Source: Aptenodytes patagonicus
Taxonomy: Eukaryota; Chordata; Aves; Sphenisciformes; Spheniscidae
Length of the DNA: 64,000 bases
Direction of reading: 5' to 3'
NCBI RefSeq assembly: GCF_965638725.1
Contig: NC_134955.1
Span: forward strand, 8,053,816 to 8,117,815
Shown: positions 13,601-26,640 of the stretch, one piece after another
How positions within the stretch are numbered: position 1 is the first letter of the stretch
Layout: every line of letters begins with the position of its first letter
Translations under genes and position numbers: made by a program
Notes under the pieces: generated by a model
The model's input: only the letters and a program-made list of their open reading frames with translations
Told to the model about the DNA's origin: nothing
Database searches by the model: none

Positions 13601-16225
13601 GTAACTGTGGGACAACTCTGGGCTCTGAAGCCTTATATTCATACCCCAGCATACACACGGACCACTATCGCTTTTCAGGCTTTGCTTTGCCAATGCGTCC
13701 CAGCCTGAGAAGGACTGTCTCTGGGGCTGAGAAGGTCGTCTGGAGCGTCACGGACCCATCCAAATCCAGGCAGAGGCAAAGCTGCTTTGTGTGTTGCTGA
13801 AGAATCATTGGCACTGAAAAAGGGACAATTTATCTCATTCACCGTCTGTGGTTTAATATCAGTGAGTGTGAGCAGATGTACTAGCGATGGCCGTGAAACC
13901 AACCATTGCAAAAGAGCAGGTCACCTCCCCCCGCGCCTTTGCCTACTGATTTAAGAGTGCTCAGAGCAAGGTCTTTTGTTTCAGCCTCTACTGAGGTCCT
14001 AGTCACGATGCTAATCACGCAAGGGACGTGGTCGCGAGCCCACGTGCTGACTCTGGGGAGGCCACCGAAATACCATCTGAATACACTATAACACTACTTG
14101 ATGTGCTGAGGCCGCAGTGGGGCTTGAAGCTGTGCTGGGTCCATGGCACGACTCACATGAAACCCCTGTGCTCCTTGTGCTAAGGATCCTGATACCAACG
14201 CGCAAGCCAAGGTGCATTCAAGTTTCCTAATGCTGAGCTGTGAAATGACGATGGTCTGAAAAGTGTTAAAGGCCATAGCAGTAGAGACGAGGAGAGGACC
14301 TAAATTTTGTTCAGATACCTAAAATGGGTCCTGTTGATGCTTCTATGTAAACTATCATTGAAATTGTCTTGGGGATCAAAAGGAAATGGCAGACTGGAGC
14401 TCATCTAGCTTTGAAGCTGCTTAAACAAGGAGGGAACCCCCTTATTTTAAAGGGAGGGCAGAACTTCTTTTGAAGGACATTCGCTAGAAAGCTGGGGAGA
14501 TCTCTCAAGAGATCAGAAGCTCCTCTTGGGGCTCCCCCTGCTTTCTGGTACTGCCGCAGCTCCCTCTCCCCTGTATTTGCTGAGTCGCGCCTGGTGCATT
14601 TGTATCGGAAGGGGAAGACTGAACCGGCGAGCAGGCTCAACCCCGCAGGCTGGCTGAGCTCCCCATGCCCCTGTCGAACAGCACCCATGTGAATAGGAAG
14701 GGTCGTTGTTCTTTCAGTCCTTCTGTGTTCAGCCCATTGAAGGAGGACTCGAGCCTCAGTGAGGTCAAGTTCACTTATGGCCGTTTCAGAGACCTTTGCA
14801 GTGTGGCCTCGCTCTGGGTGTGAATAAGCATAATGCATAAGGGAGGAGAATTTGGTCATAAGAAAAGCTTGGACCTATCCCTATTCACTGCAGATATGAC
14901 CTAGGCTTCTGGCTTTCGAGACATGGGAAATACAAAGCATTGAGTATAACCGTGCACTTGGCTGTAGCTGATTATTTTAGATTTTGAACCTGCAGCTCTT
15001 TCTAGCATCATTTAAACATTAATTGCAATGTGGTGTCTTCCTAACAAAATCTGCAAATCCGTATTTTACAGGTCTGCTTCTTCTAATAGGGAAGGCAGAA
15101 AACAGTACAGTCTGCAGACTTGAGGTACTGGAAGTAATTTTTCAAAATGTAAAGCTTACTGCATTAAGCATTTCTATCAGCTGCAATGCAGTTGCTCCTC
15201 AACATAAGCCCCACGCCCGGTGGTTAGAATTTGCAGGGCTAAGCCACACTGGTACGGTCTCGTGATGACTAATAGTGGCATGAGAATGAAATATTACTCA
15301 TGTGATCCAAAATCTGCTCTCCCTGGGACATGTATGGCAGAAACAATAGCGGGAATTGGCTCTTTTTTTTGCAACTTGTTCAAAGCTTGTGCCAAGTCCC
15401 CTGGAAGGATCATCTACGAGCTTCAATGTGCGAAAATAATAGCGTTGTCAGGCAAAATTCAGGTCTGATTTTCCTACCACAAAAGGATAGCAAATCTGGT
15501 GGGGTTATGCCCAGATAAAAATGCCTCTTTATTTAATTCAAAGGGTGCTGGACCAGAGGTGAAATCACTGTGGAGTTTGGCCCAGCATCTTTCTCGTTTA
15601 TAAGGCTGGCAGGGATGTACTTCTCTTGTCTTGGGGTGGATGCAGCTTTCAGACTGAGCTGATGTTGCTGAGTTGCCCTGCACAGAGGCCAGGAGTACGC
15701 TGGTTTCTTAAAGGCGTAGAAGTTTTCCCTCTTCTTATTTTCCACTGTCTGATTCTGTATTCCCCAGAGGCTCCTTGTTAACAGCACAGACCATCGCCAA
15801 AAATTAAAAATAAAAAAGGAGGGGGGGGAGGAGAGGAGGGATGGGAATAACAAGACATACCTGGAGCAGTCCTTGCTGTATATTCCCTCTGTGTTCCACA
15901 GACGGTGTCATGCGGAAGGGAAATTGTTCTATCAGTGACTATGTTAGATTCATGACCCCACCACAACCTTGAATTGGCCTTTAGTTGTCGCTGATGGGAA
16001 CTGAAGAACAGCTCCTGTCGACATGATTGCTGCTCTCCAATGAATCAGAACACGCAGGGCACAGAGCAGCACATTAAACTAGCAACAGAAATATATCACT
16101 GTACTTTTATATAGATGTATTGCTTTTGCCCAGGCATATAAATGATTGGGCTATCCACTTATTTTTTTTCCAAGGACTATAAATTAAAAATAAGCTAAGG
16201 GTTTTGAAATTATGTTCTCTCACTT

Positions 16226-16241
16226 CCCCCCCCTCCCCCCC
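16226..16241. repeat. C-rich tract (C8-T-C7)
   Basis: Two C runs interrupted by one T, flanked by pyrimidine-rich DNA and followed by a T run. Low-complexity sequence of the kind often mis-sized in assemblies. Confidence 0.85.
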
Positions 16242-19200
16242 AATCCTTCTCTCTCTTTTTTTTAAAAGCTGGGTAGCTATTTTAGGTCTACAGTAAAACA
16301 TTTTAAAGGTAATCTTACCACCTATGTCTACTTGACCATCCTTTTTCTAGAAGAAATCTACTACTGCAGTACTGGCTCAGGTAATTTAACACTTCAGTGT
16401 GGTCACACTAACTGTACGTATCCCTGTGCTTCTTTTGCTGCTAATGAACACTTACAAGGCTGTATTTTTTAATTTAGTAAGACAAGTATCTGAAATGGCA
16501 AAATCTGTGTGTCATGTGGTTTTTCTTTTCCCTCCTAACAAATATTTCATAAAATAAGATTATTTCGATATACCTTAACCAAAGGTCACTTTGACATGAA
16601 AGTTAGATTGATGTACAGCTGCATAATTTAATGTAGTGCTCAAAAATGGAAATGTTTCACCATTAAACTGCATTTAATTTTTGCAACTTTCTCTGCTTGC
16701 CGATTGAATCATCTTTTTAAGTCATCCATTTAATTCAGAGGTGATATCACCAAACTTGCAGAGATTGGGATATGTTTTGTCCAGTGCGCATTTCCAGCTC
16801 TTTGCAAACAATTTATCACTTACCAGCTTTGCAGCCAGATGTAGAAGGAATAAGCAAGCTGCTTCCCTTGCATTCTTCCCCCATCTCAGGTTTTTCTGGG
16901 ATGAAATGCAGAACAAGAAACCATCCAGGAGTCCATTTTTTATGGTATGAGGCCGAGGCAGGCATGTATCACGGTGCTTGTTCCAGTGGAAAGCAAGCAG
17001 CCCTGCAGGTGAGCTTTGGAAACCCTTGCACATGCGAGCAGCCCCCGGTCATGTAAGTGGAAAAACTGACTTTCACGAAGCAAGTTTTTCCCACAAGAAT
17101 CTGTGGGACTGAGCCTGCCAGATCACCTTCTGCTAGGTTTTTTTTTTAATGTGCTATAACAAGACCTTTACTTGTTTAACTTTACTTTTCTTGGACTAGC
17201 TGCTAAAGAAGTTTGGTGTTAACCACGTGTCTGTGCGTCAGATGAAATGAAATTGCTGTCCAGTACCATGTCACCTGGTCAAAAAAAAAAAAGAGCTGGT
17301 TACAGCTATTTCCCCTCAACAGTCATAAACACTGTAATAGCAAATCCTATGTATCTTTTCACCAAGCTTTGGGTGATTGAATCTTTACTGTACACTCCTT
17401 ATTATCAAAACTAGTAAGGTATAAATAAAAACCTGGCTGCATTATTATCTTTTAAAAAAGACTAGTAATTTCCAAATCTAATGATAATATGGTCATTTGA
17501 CATTTTGAAGCTTTTAGCCAAACGCTATCCAGGATAGCAATGCTTCACCACGCCATGGTCTTGACAATATTTAAAAATTAAGTCCTTTTTGGTCTTCTGA
17601 CCAGCAAGTGTAATATCAAGAAACACAGATTTAAAGGCTTCTTAATGTGGAGAGGGTGGGAAAGTGCAAAAAAAACCCTAACCATCTAACTGCCTAGGAA
17701 GTAACGAGACCTCCGTCCTCCTGCTCTGTTGCCATCTAGCCACTGTGCTTTAATTCCTTAGGTGTTTAAGTGCCTCCCAATAAATCTTTCTAAATGCTCT
17801 TGGCATAGCCAGAGTTTGCTGAAATCTTCAGAGTGCTGTGCGCTTCAGTACCTAGCTTGTGCTGAAATCCTATCAAGACCCACAATTAACCCAGGGATTA
17901 CTGGCTAATGGGTGGAGGGGAGCAGCTCCTCTTCGTTGTGTTTTCTCAAGGAAGGGAGCCGCAGCTGTAGGAGAAAGGATTTATAGTGATTATCTACATG
18001 GAGACAAACGCTTCGCTTGCTTTGATGGAAGGCGCCGAGACGGGGCCTCAACCGTCCTTTGCTGGCCAGTTCAGGCAGTTCTGGGCAGCTCTCTGTTGAG
18101 CATGCCGTCTTCCAAAATGCGGGACCAGTGAAGTCCGGAGCGCTGCCCTGAGAGGCCAGCTGTCAGGCTTGACTCTGCTCTCACGGTGCCACCAGCTAGG
18201 CAGACCAGTCTCCCTGTGGATTTCGTCCCTTTCAAAGCCCAGCTGAAAGCCCATCCATGTCTGCATTCTTAGGGTAATGGATGCCGATGACCTGTTCTCC
18301 AGATTACTATTAAAGAAAATAAAATCATTCTATTTCAAGAAAAAAATACTTCCTTTGTGGCTGAAGGACTTCCCCAAAGCATCTGGTTCTCTCCCTGGTA
18401 CACCTGCAATTTGCCACGTGGCCTTAGGAAAGCCAAGTAGCTGGTACTTGTTTGCTGAGCTGGGGAATTAGGAAGTTTTGGGCTCTTTTTTTTCCCATTT
18501 TACAGAGCTGCTGTAAGTCTTGACTCTCTAATAGCTTTAACATATGCTAATTGTTTACAAATTAACTTTTGAACATGACTGGTGCTAATTTCTAGACCTA
18601 ATGAAATTACGTGTCTGAGGCTTCGCTCCTAAGCTGCTTTAGGCTGCGAGAGTAAGTCTATTTTCATTGCTCTCTGGTCAGGCTCGGAGAGGGACTGCTG
18701 GCTGCAAGGGCATTTCTTCCTCTCTGTGCCCATCAGTGGGGTGCGAAGGGGGCAAAGCCAAGGCTTGGCTTTTGCTCTTCACCGAGAAAGGGACGATCTC
18801 TCGCCGAGCTGGGGACCAGCTGAGGTGTTTCCCTCTGGAGGAGGGAGCACTAAGACTAAGGCTGTGAGGCCAGCAAGTCTCTGCCAGCTCCAGGGGGGAG
18901 CACGCCTGCATGTTGTTTTCTTTGTTAAAATTGTGAGCAATTCTCTAATCTGGTCTTAAAAGACAAGGGAAAAGCTCTCGTGAGCAGCCACGGAAAAGAA
19001 AGAAAATGAGAAACTACTGGAAACTGTCTCAAAGCGGGGCAGCGGTAGCCAGCGAGCAGCACGGCTCCCCAGCAAGGTGCTCTGTGCCCAGAACTATTTA
19101 CATCCAACTGTAACTCAAATCTTGCCCCTGATGTTAAGCGAGGTGAAGTTTAAGTTATCAGCTGTCTTGTAACCGCCTGTCCCCAAACTCAGATAAACTT

Positions 19201-21531
19201 AAAATACTTCCACCCAATAAGTATAACTGGCACTTGAAGGACACATAGAAAGTCATTACTGAAAGGTGCTAACTTTTCTGATAATAAATTCGTTTTCTGA
19301 CTCCTTGAACGCTTTGTCAGCCCAGACAGGAGATTGTTTTATAGCGCAGGTTTGGCATGCTGTTTGCTTATTGATGTTATGAATGTCCATGATTTTATTT
19401 AGGGTTTAGGTTATCACCAGATGTTGAGATTGTAGAGGGGAAAAAAAAAAATCTTGCAATGTCCTCGCCTGATCTACTCAACTGTTCCCCCAGCAGCTCA
19501 CGTGAAGGGGAAGGTTGACAAATTTCTGATATCAAACCCAGCTGTCAGAACAACACAGGGTAATAGCTGTCCTTGTCAAACGCGCCAATTAATTCACCGG
19601 CGTGTCAATGTGGATATAATTGATAGACTCCACAATCTGGCTGAGTAATGAAAGTCGAAAGCATTACTAAGACCATTTCACCTCCTAAGAGATCCCATAA
19701 TCTAACCTGAGCTGTCAGCGCTGCGGTGAGGGGCGCTTAAAAAAAACCACAAACCAACAGTTTTCTGCAATTGTAAGTAGAGGTTTCATACAAATCTTCA
19801 TTTTAAGGGTAGAAAAGGATGTGAAAAGAAAGAATATGAAACAATGGCATAATATTGTGGAGTGACAGTTTTATCCAAATACTTCCTGAAGTGGAATAGA
19901 AAATATAATTAGAGGAATTGTTTCTCTGTGAGAATCTGTGTGTTCTGGAGGTCTTTCTTTTAATGAGTGAGTTGTTTTTAGAAGAAAATATGTCCATTGT
20001 CTTAAAAGTTGCGGCTGTGGGAAGGCAGTGTCAACTCAGCAGGCTCATTAGCATAATCCTTTGTCTGATTTAGAAATGTTTGTTAAGAACTTCTAAGACA
20101 ACAACAAAAAAAATTGCTATTAGAGTTCCCTGACTGCTGCGCTTACTCATCCACTTCCAATGTAGACTTTGTTTTAATAAATGGTTTGAAGTCTTCTGGC
20201 TTTAGAGGGTGGTTTTTATATTAGCCACTCATTTTATTAAAAAAAAATAAAAATCAAAGGCTTTCTTCTTTATCATGGCAGCACAGGGATAAGGTGGTTG
20301 GGTTGGACCTACAACCAGACCCACTACAGTTGGCATGTGCAAGCCAGAACACCTCTCTTAAGTCAGCTCCACCAGCAGATGAGTACTCATAGCTGTGGAG
20401 TCAACATCATAATGAAATACAGAATAAAATCCTCAGGGATAATCCAAAAGCCATACACGCTAGCAAGATAATAGCATGTAAAAGAAGGACTGTCGTTCTC
20501 CAAAAACCTGAGGTTTTGGGCTGCTGCCCTGTCCTGTGTTTGAACCAGACCCCTACCTCTGCTCCTGCCCATGTGGGTAGGAAGGAGGGATAGCAGCATC
20601 TCATCTCGCAGCCTCCCCTAACATACAGCCAGGCTTTCAGTGCAGGAATGTATAATGTACCTGAATTCCCCAGGGGAACGAGGAGGTACATTCCTATATT
20701 GACCCATGAAATTTGTCTCACCCCCTTTCAGCACACTGCATTGGCTCAGCTGGGCTATCACGACTGAGGATACTGCAAATGTATCTAGACTCATCAGCAT
20801 CATTTAAATGCGCCTGAGAAATACCTGCTGGCTACAACGAGCAGGGGGCAAAGTCAAGCCTGCTTCTCTGCGCGCAGGGCTGGCACAAAGCATGCCCGGG
20901 AGCCCTGGGGAGGGAACTAAGCCACCTGAGATTTTAATGCATGCTCTGAGACAGCCTGAAATAAGAAAACGCAGCTTCTAAGAGAATTTAGGATGGCATT
21001 TTATGGGGAGGGACTGTAGTATTGGTTCTTTATGCAGTCCAGGAGATGATTGAAAGGCATTACAACCACAGGCAATGATGAAAAAAGCAAGTGAAAAAGG
21101 ACCATCGATGCTAGGTAGCTCTGCTTTCCTCCTTCCTAGGATTTATGTACTTACGGATGAATTTAATACTTGGTGATCAAAAGAGTTCAAATAGTGGTTG
21201 TATTAATGATTTCAGCATAACCTCTAAATCCCAGGATGGCAGTAGAAATCTTCAGCTTGGTCTTAATCTTCTGACACTTTTTATTAAGAGCTAAATTAAG
21301 TGCTGTTGCCTTATGATAAAGCAGCTTACAGGAGTCTGAACTGTGCTATTGTCACTACAGTGTATGTACACTCTGTGCTCTGATCTCAATTTCTAGTCAG
21401 AAGGGCTAGATCTTCCCCAAAAGTGAATTACTGAAGGGAAAATCTCCTGTTTGATATTCTTTTGGCTTTTTTGTTGATATTTGGTTAATTCTCACCTGGT
21501 CTTTTCATCTATGGTTCTGAGTTTGCAGAGT

Positions 21532-22186
21532 GATGCACATGAGCCAGCAATGAGCGCTTGCAGCCCAGAAGGCCAATCGTATCCTGGGCTGCATCCAAAG
21601 CAGCGTGGCCAGCAGGTCGAGGGAGGCGATTCTGCCCCTCGACTCTGCTCTGGTGAGACCCCACCTGGAGTACTGCGTCCAGCTCTGGAGCCCTCAGCAC
21701 AAGAAAGACATGGACCTGTTGGAGCGGGTCCAGAAGAGGGCCACGAAAATGATCAGGGGGATGGAACACCTCTCCTATGAAGACAGGCTGAGAGAGTTGG
21801 CGTTGTTCAGCCTAGAGAAGGCAAGGCTTTGGGGAGACCTTATAGCAGCCTGTCAGTACTTAAAGGGGGCTTATAAAAAAGATGGCAGCAAACTTTTTAG
21901 CAGGGCCTGTTGCGACAGGACAAGAGGGAATGGCTTTAAACTAAAGGGGGGTAGATTTAGACTAGATATAAGGAAGACATTTTTTACGCTGAGGGTGGTG
22001 AAACACTGGCCCAGGTTGCCCCGAGAGGTGGTGGATGCCCCATCCCTGGAAACATTCAAGGTCAGGTTGGACGGGGCTCTGAGCAACCTGATCTAGTTGA
22101 AGATGTCCCTGCCCACGGCAGGGGGGTTGGACTAGATGACCTTTAGAGGTCCCTTCCAACCCAAACTATTCTATGATTCTATGATT
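21532..22186 (+). mobile_element. CR1 LINE, 5'-truncated copy
   Basis: The 3' end of a chicken-repeat-1 retrotransposon. It starts near a degenerate HMSQQ coding stretch and ends with the ATTCTATGATTCTATGAT tail typical of CR1, preceded by the usual 3' UTR. It encodes the C-terminal part of the ORF2 reverse transcriptase polyprotein. CR1 moves by target-primed reverse transcription; most copies are 5'-truncated and inactive, as here. No target-site duplication was found. Confidence 0.93.
21554..22096 (+). pseudogene. CR1 ORF2 C-terminal fragment
   Basis: An open frame of about 180 codons ending in TAG at 22094-22096. Motifs typical of the region downstream of the CR1 reverse transcriptase core are easy to see: [73 protein letters not shown] and [12 protein letters not shown]. 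The frame is interrupted upstream by TGA at 21551-21553, where other CR1 copies carry a cysteine codon after MSQQ. The reverse transcriptase active site and the endonuclease are missing because of truncation. Non-functional. Confidence 0.9.
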
Positions 22187-22967
22187 ATTGCCTACGTTTC
22201 TTAGCATGTATTACTGTTGCAGATGTCCCAGAACAGAAGAGCAGCCCAAGTCCTCCCGCCTGAGGAGAAACAAAACAACAGACTGTTTTGGCTCCCAATT
22301 GCAGTCTTTTTTCCTGTTTTCCCAATAAATGTTTGGTACCTGTTAAAGATACCTGCAGGGCTCCTAGCTCATACAAGTATTATGCACCTTGCAACAAAGA
22401 CCTACCTTATTCTGGAGTTTAGGACACCTCTGATCTGTGTTTTGTAGCCAAGGAAATATTAATATGCCTCAAAGAAATATGAGAATCATCTCACCATTAT
22501 TCTTCTTCTCTTCCTCCCAACTGTTCCCTAAAGTATATTGATCTTCGATGTGCTTGTTTTCTTGAGCCAGTATGAAGACGGTGTGTCTGAATCAGGGATG
22601 GAATAAGTTATATTCGAAGCTGTTCTCAAACCTCAAGACAGTTTATTCTGGCTTTGCTATGTCAATCCCAAAGACAACTCAGTTTCTAAGTTAGGGATAG
22701 TCTTATCTGCTAATTAAAGGTAATGCAATCCCCAAAGACCAAAACTGTCAGCTCTAGTCTTCATTTTGGAGCCATAAGGTATCATAAGAACTGATACTGA
22801 GTGCCTTGAACAAAGGACAGGGACTTTGGGGTTGACATGCTATTGCACTCCCCCCCATTGCATTATCAGGGGGCTTGTTAAGGACACTCCTATTGCAGAA
22901 TCAGATGGTAATACAGAAGCCAGATAAAATCGTTTTCGTAGTTCATAGTTTCTTCATCTTCCTTACA
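22187..22967. other. short unique spacer between two CR1 insertions
   Basis: About 780 bp with no recognised gene or repeat. The open frames here are short and without domain signatures. Confidence 0.5.
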
Positions 22968-23290
22968 TTGGAGGCCCCAGAACTGCACGCAATATTACAC
23001 ATGTGGTCTAACAAGTGCTGAGGGCAGGGGTCTAATCACTTCATCTACTGGCTGCGCTCTTTCTGATACAGCCCCGATGCTGTTGGCCGCCTTTGCTGCC
23101 ATGGCGCACTGCTGGCTCATGCTCAGCTCACTGCCTCCCATGACCCACTGCTTTTTTTCAGCGTGGCTGCTCCCCAGTACTGTATCACAGGATCAGTCCC
23201 TCTGAAGTGCAGGACTTTGCATTTGTCCTTGCTGAATTTTGTAAGGTTCCTGTTGGTCCGTTCCTCCAGTCTGCTTCTGTCCCTCTGAAA
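22968..23290 (-). mobile_element. older CR1 LINE fragment, antisense
   Basis: On the minus strand the translation shows pieces of the CR1 reverse transcriptase C-terminal region in the right order: RSRLEERTNRNLTKF, KDKCKVLHF, QYWGAA, then in shifted frames a degenerate SRS region and a LEYC-like end with the aggregate reading AVLGPP near 22975. It lacks the CR1 3' tail and carries frame breaks, so it is older than the other two copies. The two edges are approximate. Confidence 0.75.
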
Positions 23291-23463
23291 CACTCCAAGA
23301 TCTTTGGATCTAGAGTGAAATGCTGTTATTTTAACCTTCCCACATACACTGTGAGGAAGGCAGGATGTTACATTGGCAGATCCTATTTCCTGAAATGCAT
23401 CTAGGATATATCTAGGGAAGAAAATAAAAAGGCGGGGATGACAACACACAGTATCTCTCCATG

Positions 23464-23489
23464 CCCCCCTCTCCCCCCCCACCCCACCC
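23464..23489 (-). repeat. C-rich tract; G-quadruplex motif on minus strand
   Basis: The minus strand reads as four G runs of 3 to 8 bases separated by spacers of 1-3 bases, which fits the canonical G-quadruplex pattern. It lies about 170 bp from the end of the older CR1 fragment. No function can be assigned. Confidence 0.7.
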
Positions 23490-23893
23490 TGAGGTTAGTT
23501 GATTCCCTGTTTGGTGTAAGATATGTGGCAATAATATCTCCATGTTGCGGCCTTCAGTGAATGCAAGGTTTAAGACTTGAGGGAAAGACACCCATAAATT
23601 CTCCGAGTGATGAATGGTTGGCAGTTTCATTTGAGTAATTTCTGCTACAGATGTTTAACATTTTTTTCCAAGGGCATATGCCAGAGAACAGAGTGAGGAG
23701 ACTTTTTCTTCTGAATACTTGCATCTGTAGTACGAAGCGGGCATGGTCACCGTGGGCCAGCAGAGCCAGAGCAGTTGCACACGGAGCACCCAAGTCACGA
23801 AGAAGAAGAGTGGGAACACCACCAGGTCATGGGCTTGGCAGAAGCCTGACAATAACGCGATGTGCTTTGCTGGGCACGATGGAAGATGCAACG

Positions 23894-23986
23894 TTCCCAG
23901 CTGGCAACTGCTGGTAACTTAATACTCCCAGATGGAGGCTGAGGGCGATACGACACTCCCAGCTGGTAGCCAAGGTCTGCCTCAGC
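23894..23986. repeat. three degenerate tandem units, exact 31-bp spacing
   Basis: The core YTCCCAGMTGG recurs at 23894, 23925 and 23956, that is, at an exact period of 31 bp. The rest of each unit has diverged. This is probably a decayed minisatellite, although chance is possible with only three units. Confidence 0.4.
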
Positions 23987-24385
23987 GCGTTCCCATTCGT
24001 ACATGTGGCTTCTCTATACAATGAGAAGGGGTGGGCGAAGTGTAATAAAGCAGCTGGTCTATTAGAAGATAAGCTTTGTGGAGAATAACACAAACATGCA
24101 GAACCCCCTTAATCTTAAACTTTATTACCCAAGATAATAGGCTTTGGTAGTGACAACAATCAGTTGAAATGCAGAATTGTCTTGGCTCCCCTGGCACCTG
24201 CCGTGTCAGTCAGTCAAAAGCCATCTTCTGCCGCACAAAAAGGTGGCTGCTTGGTACGGGCAAGCTAAAAGTTTTGTTCGTTTATTTTGACAAGGCAAGG
24301 GAAAGCTGTGCATCCTCCCTTTGCAGATTTAAGCGTGCACTCTGAACCTGCTGTAGGGGAAAGGCTACAGCGGTATGAAAGCCTG

Positions 24386-24401
24386 CTTTCTTTCTTTCTT
24401 T
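24386..24401. repeat. (CTTT)n microsatellite
   Basis: About four tandem CTTT units, directly visible. Confidence 0.8.
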
Positions 24402-26459
24402 ACCTCCGAGGAGTAGGAGCAAGGCATCTTTTGTCCACTGAAGCCCACGTGAAAGAGTAGGAGTTGTTATTCCTGCTCTGAATTAGGTCAAGTTTCCCAA
24501 TATTCAACCAGCAATGAGAAAGGGAAATATCATGAAATCTTTTTGTAAAATCTTTCTCTGTGTCGTTTGCAATATCTCTGACACGAAATTAATTTAGTTA
24601 TCTGAGGCACAATTCAGAAGAAGCATCTCATTCTCTTTCTGGTGGAAAACTTGGATCCCCGAAGCCCAATGCACATGTACGATCCCCACTCCTGTAAGTG
24701 GGCAGGTAGAGAGAGTTTTCAAATGAAAAGGCATTTTATTTTATAAATGGCCTTGGCTTTATTAATTTTTCTGTGGTTTTTTTAAGTTAAATTTTTTCCA
24801 CAGTCCTACGATCAAAATATGAGGTAAAAAAAATCTGCTTACCACAAGCTGTTCTTTTGTTTAGAAATATTTCAATACGAACTTTGGTTAAAAGAGTAAC
24901 TACAAAGTGACAGAGGGTAATTTTTAAGTCATGAGAGATAAGAGCAGTTCTAACAAAAACATCTCTGCCAATTATTTCAACTTTCTAGTGCCCTCTAATA
25001 ATAGTTGCGACAGGTAGTGTAGCAGAAGCTCACAGTGCAAGATATATAGGGTAGGAAAAGGGGCTAACTTGAGGAGGGGGTGTTTATACAAGTCCAGGCA
25101 GTATAGTTAAATGAGTCTAAATGTTATGAATGTTAAAGCTTGATCTAGTGGGTTAGATTTTGATTCTTAGTTTTGCCCACAAATTCAGGATCTTTCCATT
25201 TTAGCGTCTAGTATTTCACTATCTCCTCTGAAGAAAGTGATGAGTGGAGATTTTTTTAAAAATAAATTGAAACCAGCAGCATATTTTGACTTGCAGAACT
25301 ATAAACAGAAAGGGAACAGAAGGTGCATTGAAACCTGCATCACTCTCTGCCTCTCTCTGAAGACAGAAGAAGTTAAACCCGAGGCGAGGCAGCAGCGATC
25401 GCCCCGGCAGTCTGCCAGCTGCACACAGCGAGCGGTGGAAAAGCGTCGTCACGGCAGACCAGATGCCGTCATGCAAACTGGCTGGCTAAGAACTGGGAAA
25501 CAAGGAAACCTAAAAGAGGAGCTTAATACCATCTCAGCAGAGCTTTAGAAGAGATGCTGCTTTGAGTCTGATTTACCTCAGCTGAGTTGCCTTTGAAACT
25601 CGTCATCTGGTCCAAGCAATTCGAGGGCTTCTGACCAGTTCACAAGCTTTATCGGCCTTGTGCCTCAGTGGGACCGAGACCAACTCCCCTCCTTCGGATG
25701 GTTCCACTTCCCCTGGTAGACATGACCAAGACACCTCGGCTTCCTTTGCGATGCTGTATTGATTTTTTTTGCCGTCTCTCTTTCCCTAAGGAATTGACTG
25801 CACTAGATCAAATTAAGAACAATCTGAGCATTTAATGGGGCTCCTTCAATATGATGAAGTTTGATTGCTTGAAGTTGAAGTTCATGATAATTATTTATGC
25901 TGACAGCACCCTCAGAGGCAATAAAGACTGACCCTTTCCTGATGGCCTCAGTCTCTCCATCAGGAAACTATTTTGATCCTGCTGTGCTTACCTAGTACAC
26001 ATACTTCTAACTATTAAATACGAAAATGATGATCAGAGAAGAAAATATATTTCCACCAAAAGCTGGTATCAGAATTCTGATTTTGTTTCTATTCTGTTAC
26101 CAAATAAAACTATTGTGCCTGACTAGCATTAGCAGTACCAAAGCTCGCCTGCAGTTTTGAGATAAGCAGCAAAACCTTTGACTCCACTGGGTGAAGGATC
26201 AGGCCTGTACCTGCTCTTCTGCAGTTCCACAGTACCTAATAAAATCCATTCGTGATGAAAATTGCAGCATTTCTGTATTGTCTAAGAGGTTTGTCCTGAG
26301 GATTGCCTATAATCACGACTCTTTAAGTTAATAAACAGGTTTATCTGCGAGCAGGTATTTTTCATGAATGACAGAGAACTTGAAAATCTCTCTTGCAACT
26401 TCTTGAGCCCTGTTATTAAAAACCCTCCTGGCTGGGTATAATGAAAACAGTCCTCAAAG

Positions 26460-26640
26460 TCTGTGCGTGTGTGTGCACGTATCCCATAAAACCAACTGCC
26501 TTAACACCTGTGGATGCTTGTCAATGCACAAAGCATCCACACGCTTTCATTTTTGGTGTATATACACACACATATGAAAGTGAAAACATGGTGATGTTGC
26601 ATGTATACACGCATATAAAAATTCACACACGTATGTAAAG
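26460..26640. repeat. alternating purine-pyrimidine (GT/AC, TA) rich segment
   Basis: Clusters of GTGTGTGTGC, TATATACACACACATATG and CACACACGTATG lie within about 180 bp. This is low-complexity sequence with Z-DNA-forming potential. The open frames that cross it are composition artefacts. Confidence 0.6.

Larger units (their letters stand above)
3331..21530. other. intergenic region between ARL14EP and the first CR1 copy
   Basis: About 18 kb without a recognisable gene. The longest open frames (for example 14401-14859 minus and 13369-13800 plus) have no recognisable domain and overlap other frames in both directions. GC-richer patches lie near 8.4-9.0 kb and 14.4-14.7 kb without a gene signature. 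Minor features are a poly-C tract near 3.57 kb, a possible SINE relic near 4.2 kb, an inverted repeat at 6.41-6.47 kb, an (AAAT)n microsatellite near 10.58 kb and a C-rich tract at 16.23 kb. Confidence 0.7.

Noticed and set aside
13369..13800. 143-codon open frame on the plus strand
   Set aside because: Composition changes along it and no motif is visible. Another open frame overlaps its second half on the minus strand.
14401..14859. 152-codon open frame on the minus strand
   Set aside because: GC-richer patch with no family resemblance, no good splice context and no repeat protein signature. Probably chance.
26020..26100. Possible C/D box snoRNA (ATGATGA and CTGA about 70 nt apart)
   Set aside because: Intergenic position, no convincing terminal stem and no clear C'/D' boxes. 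Vertebrate C/D snoRNAs are usually intronic.
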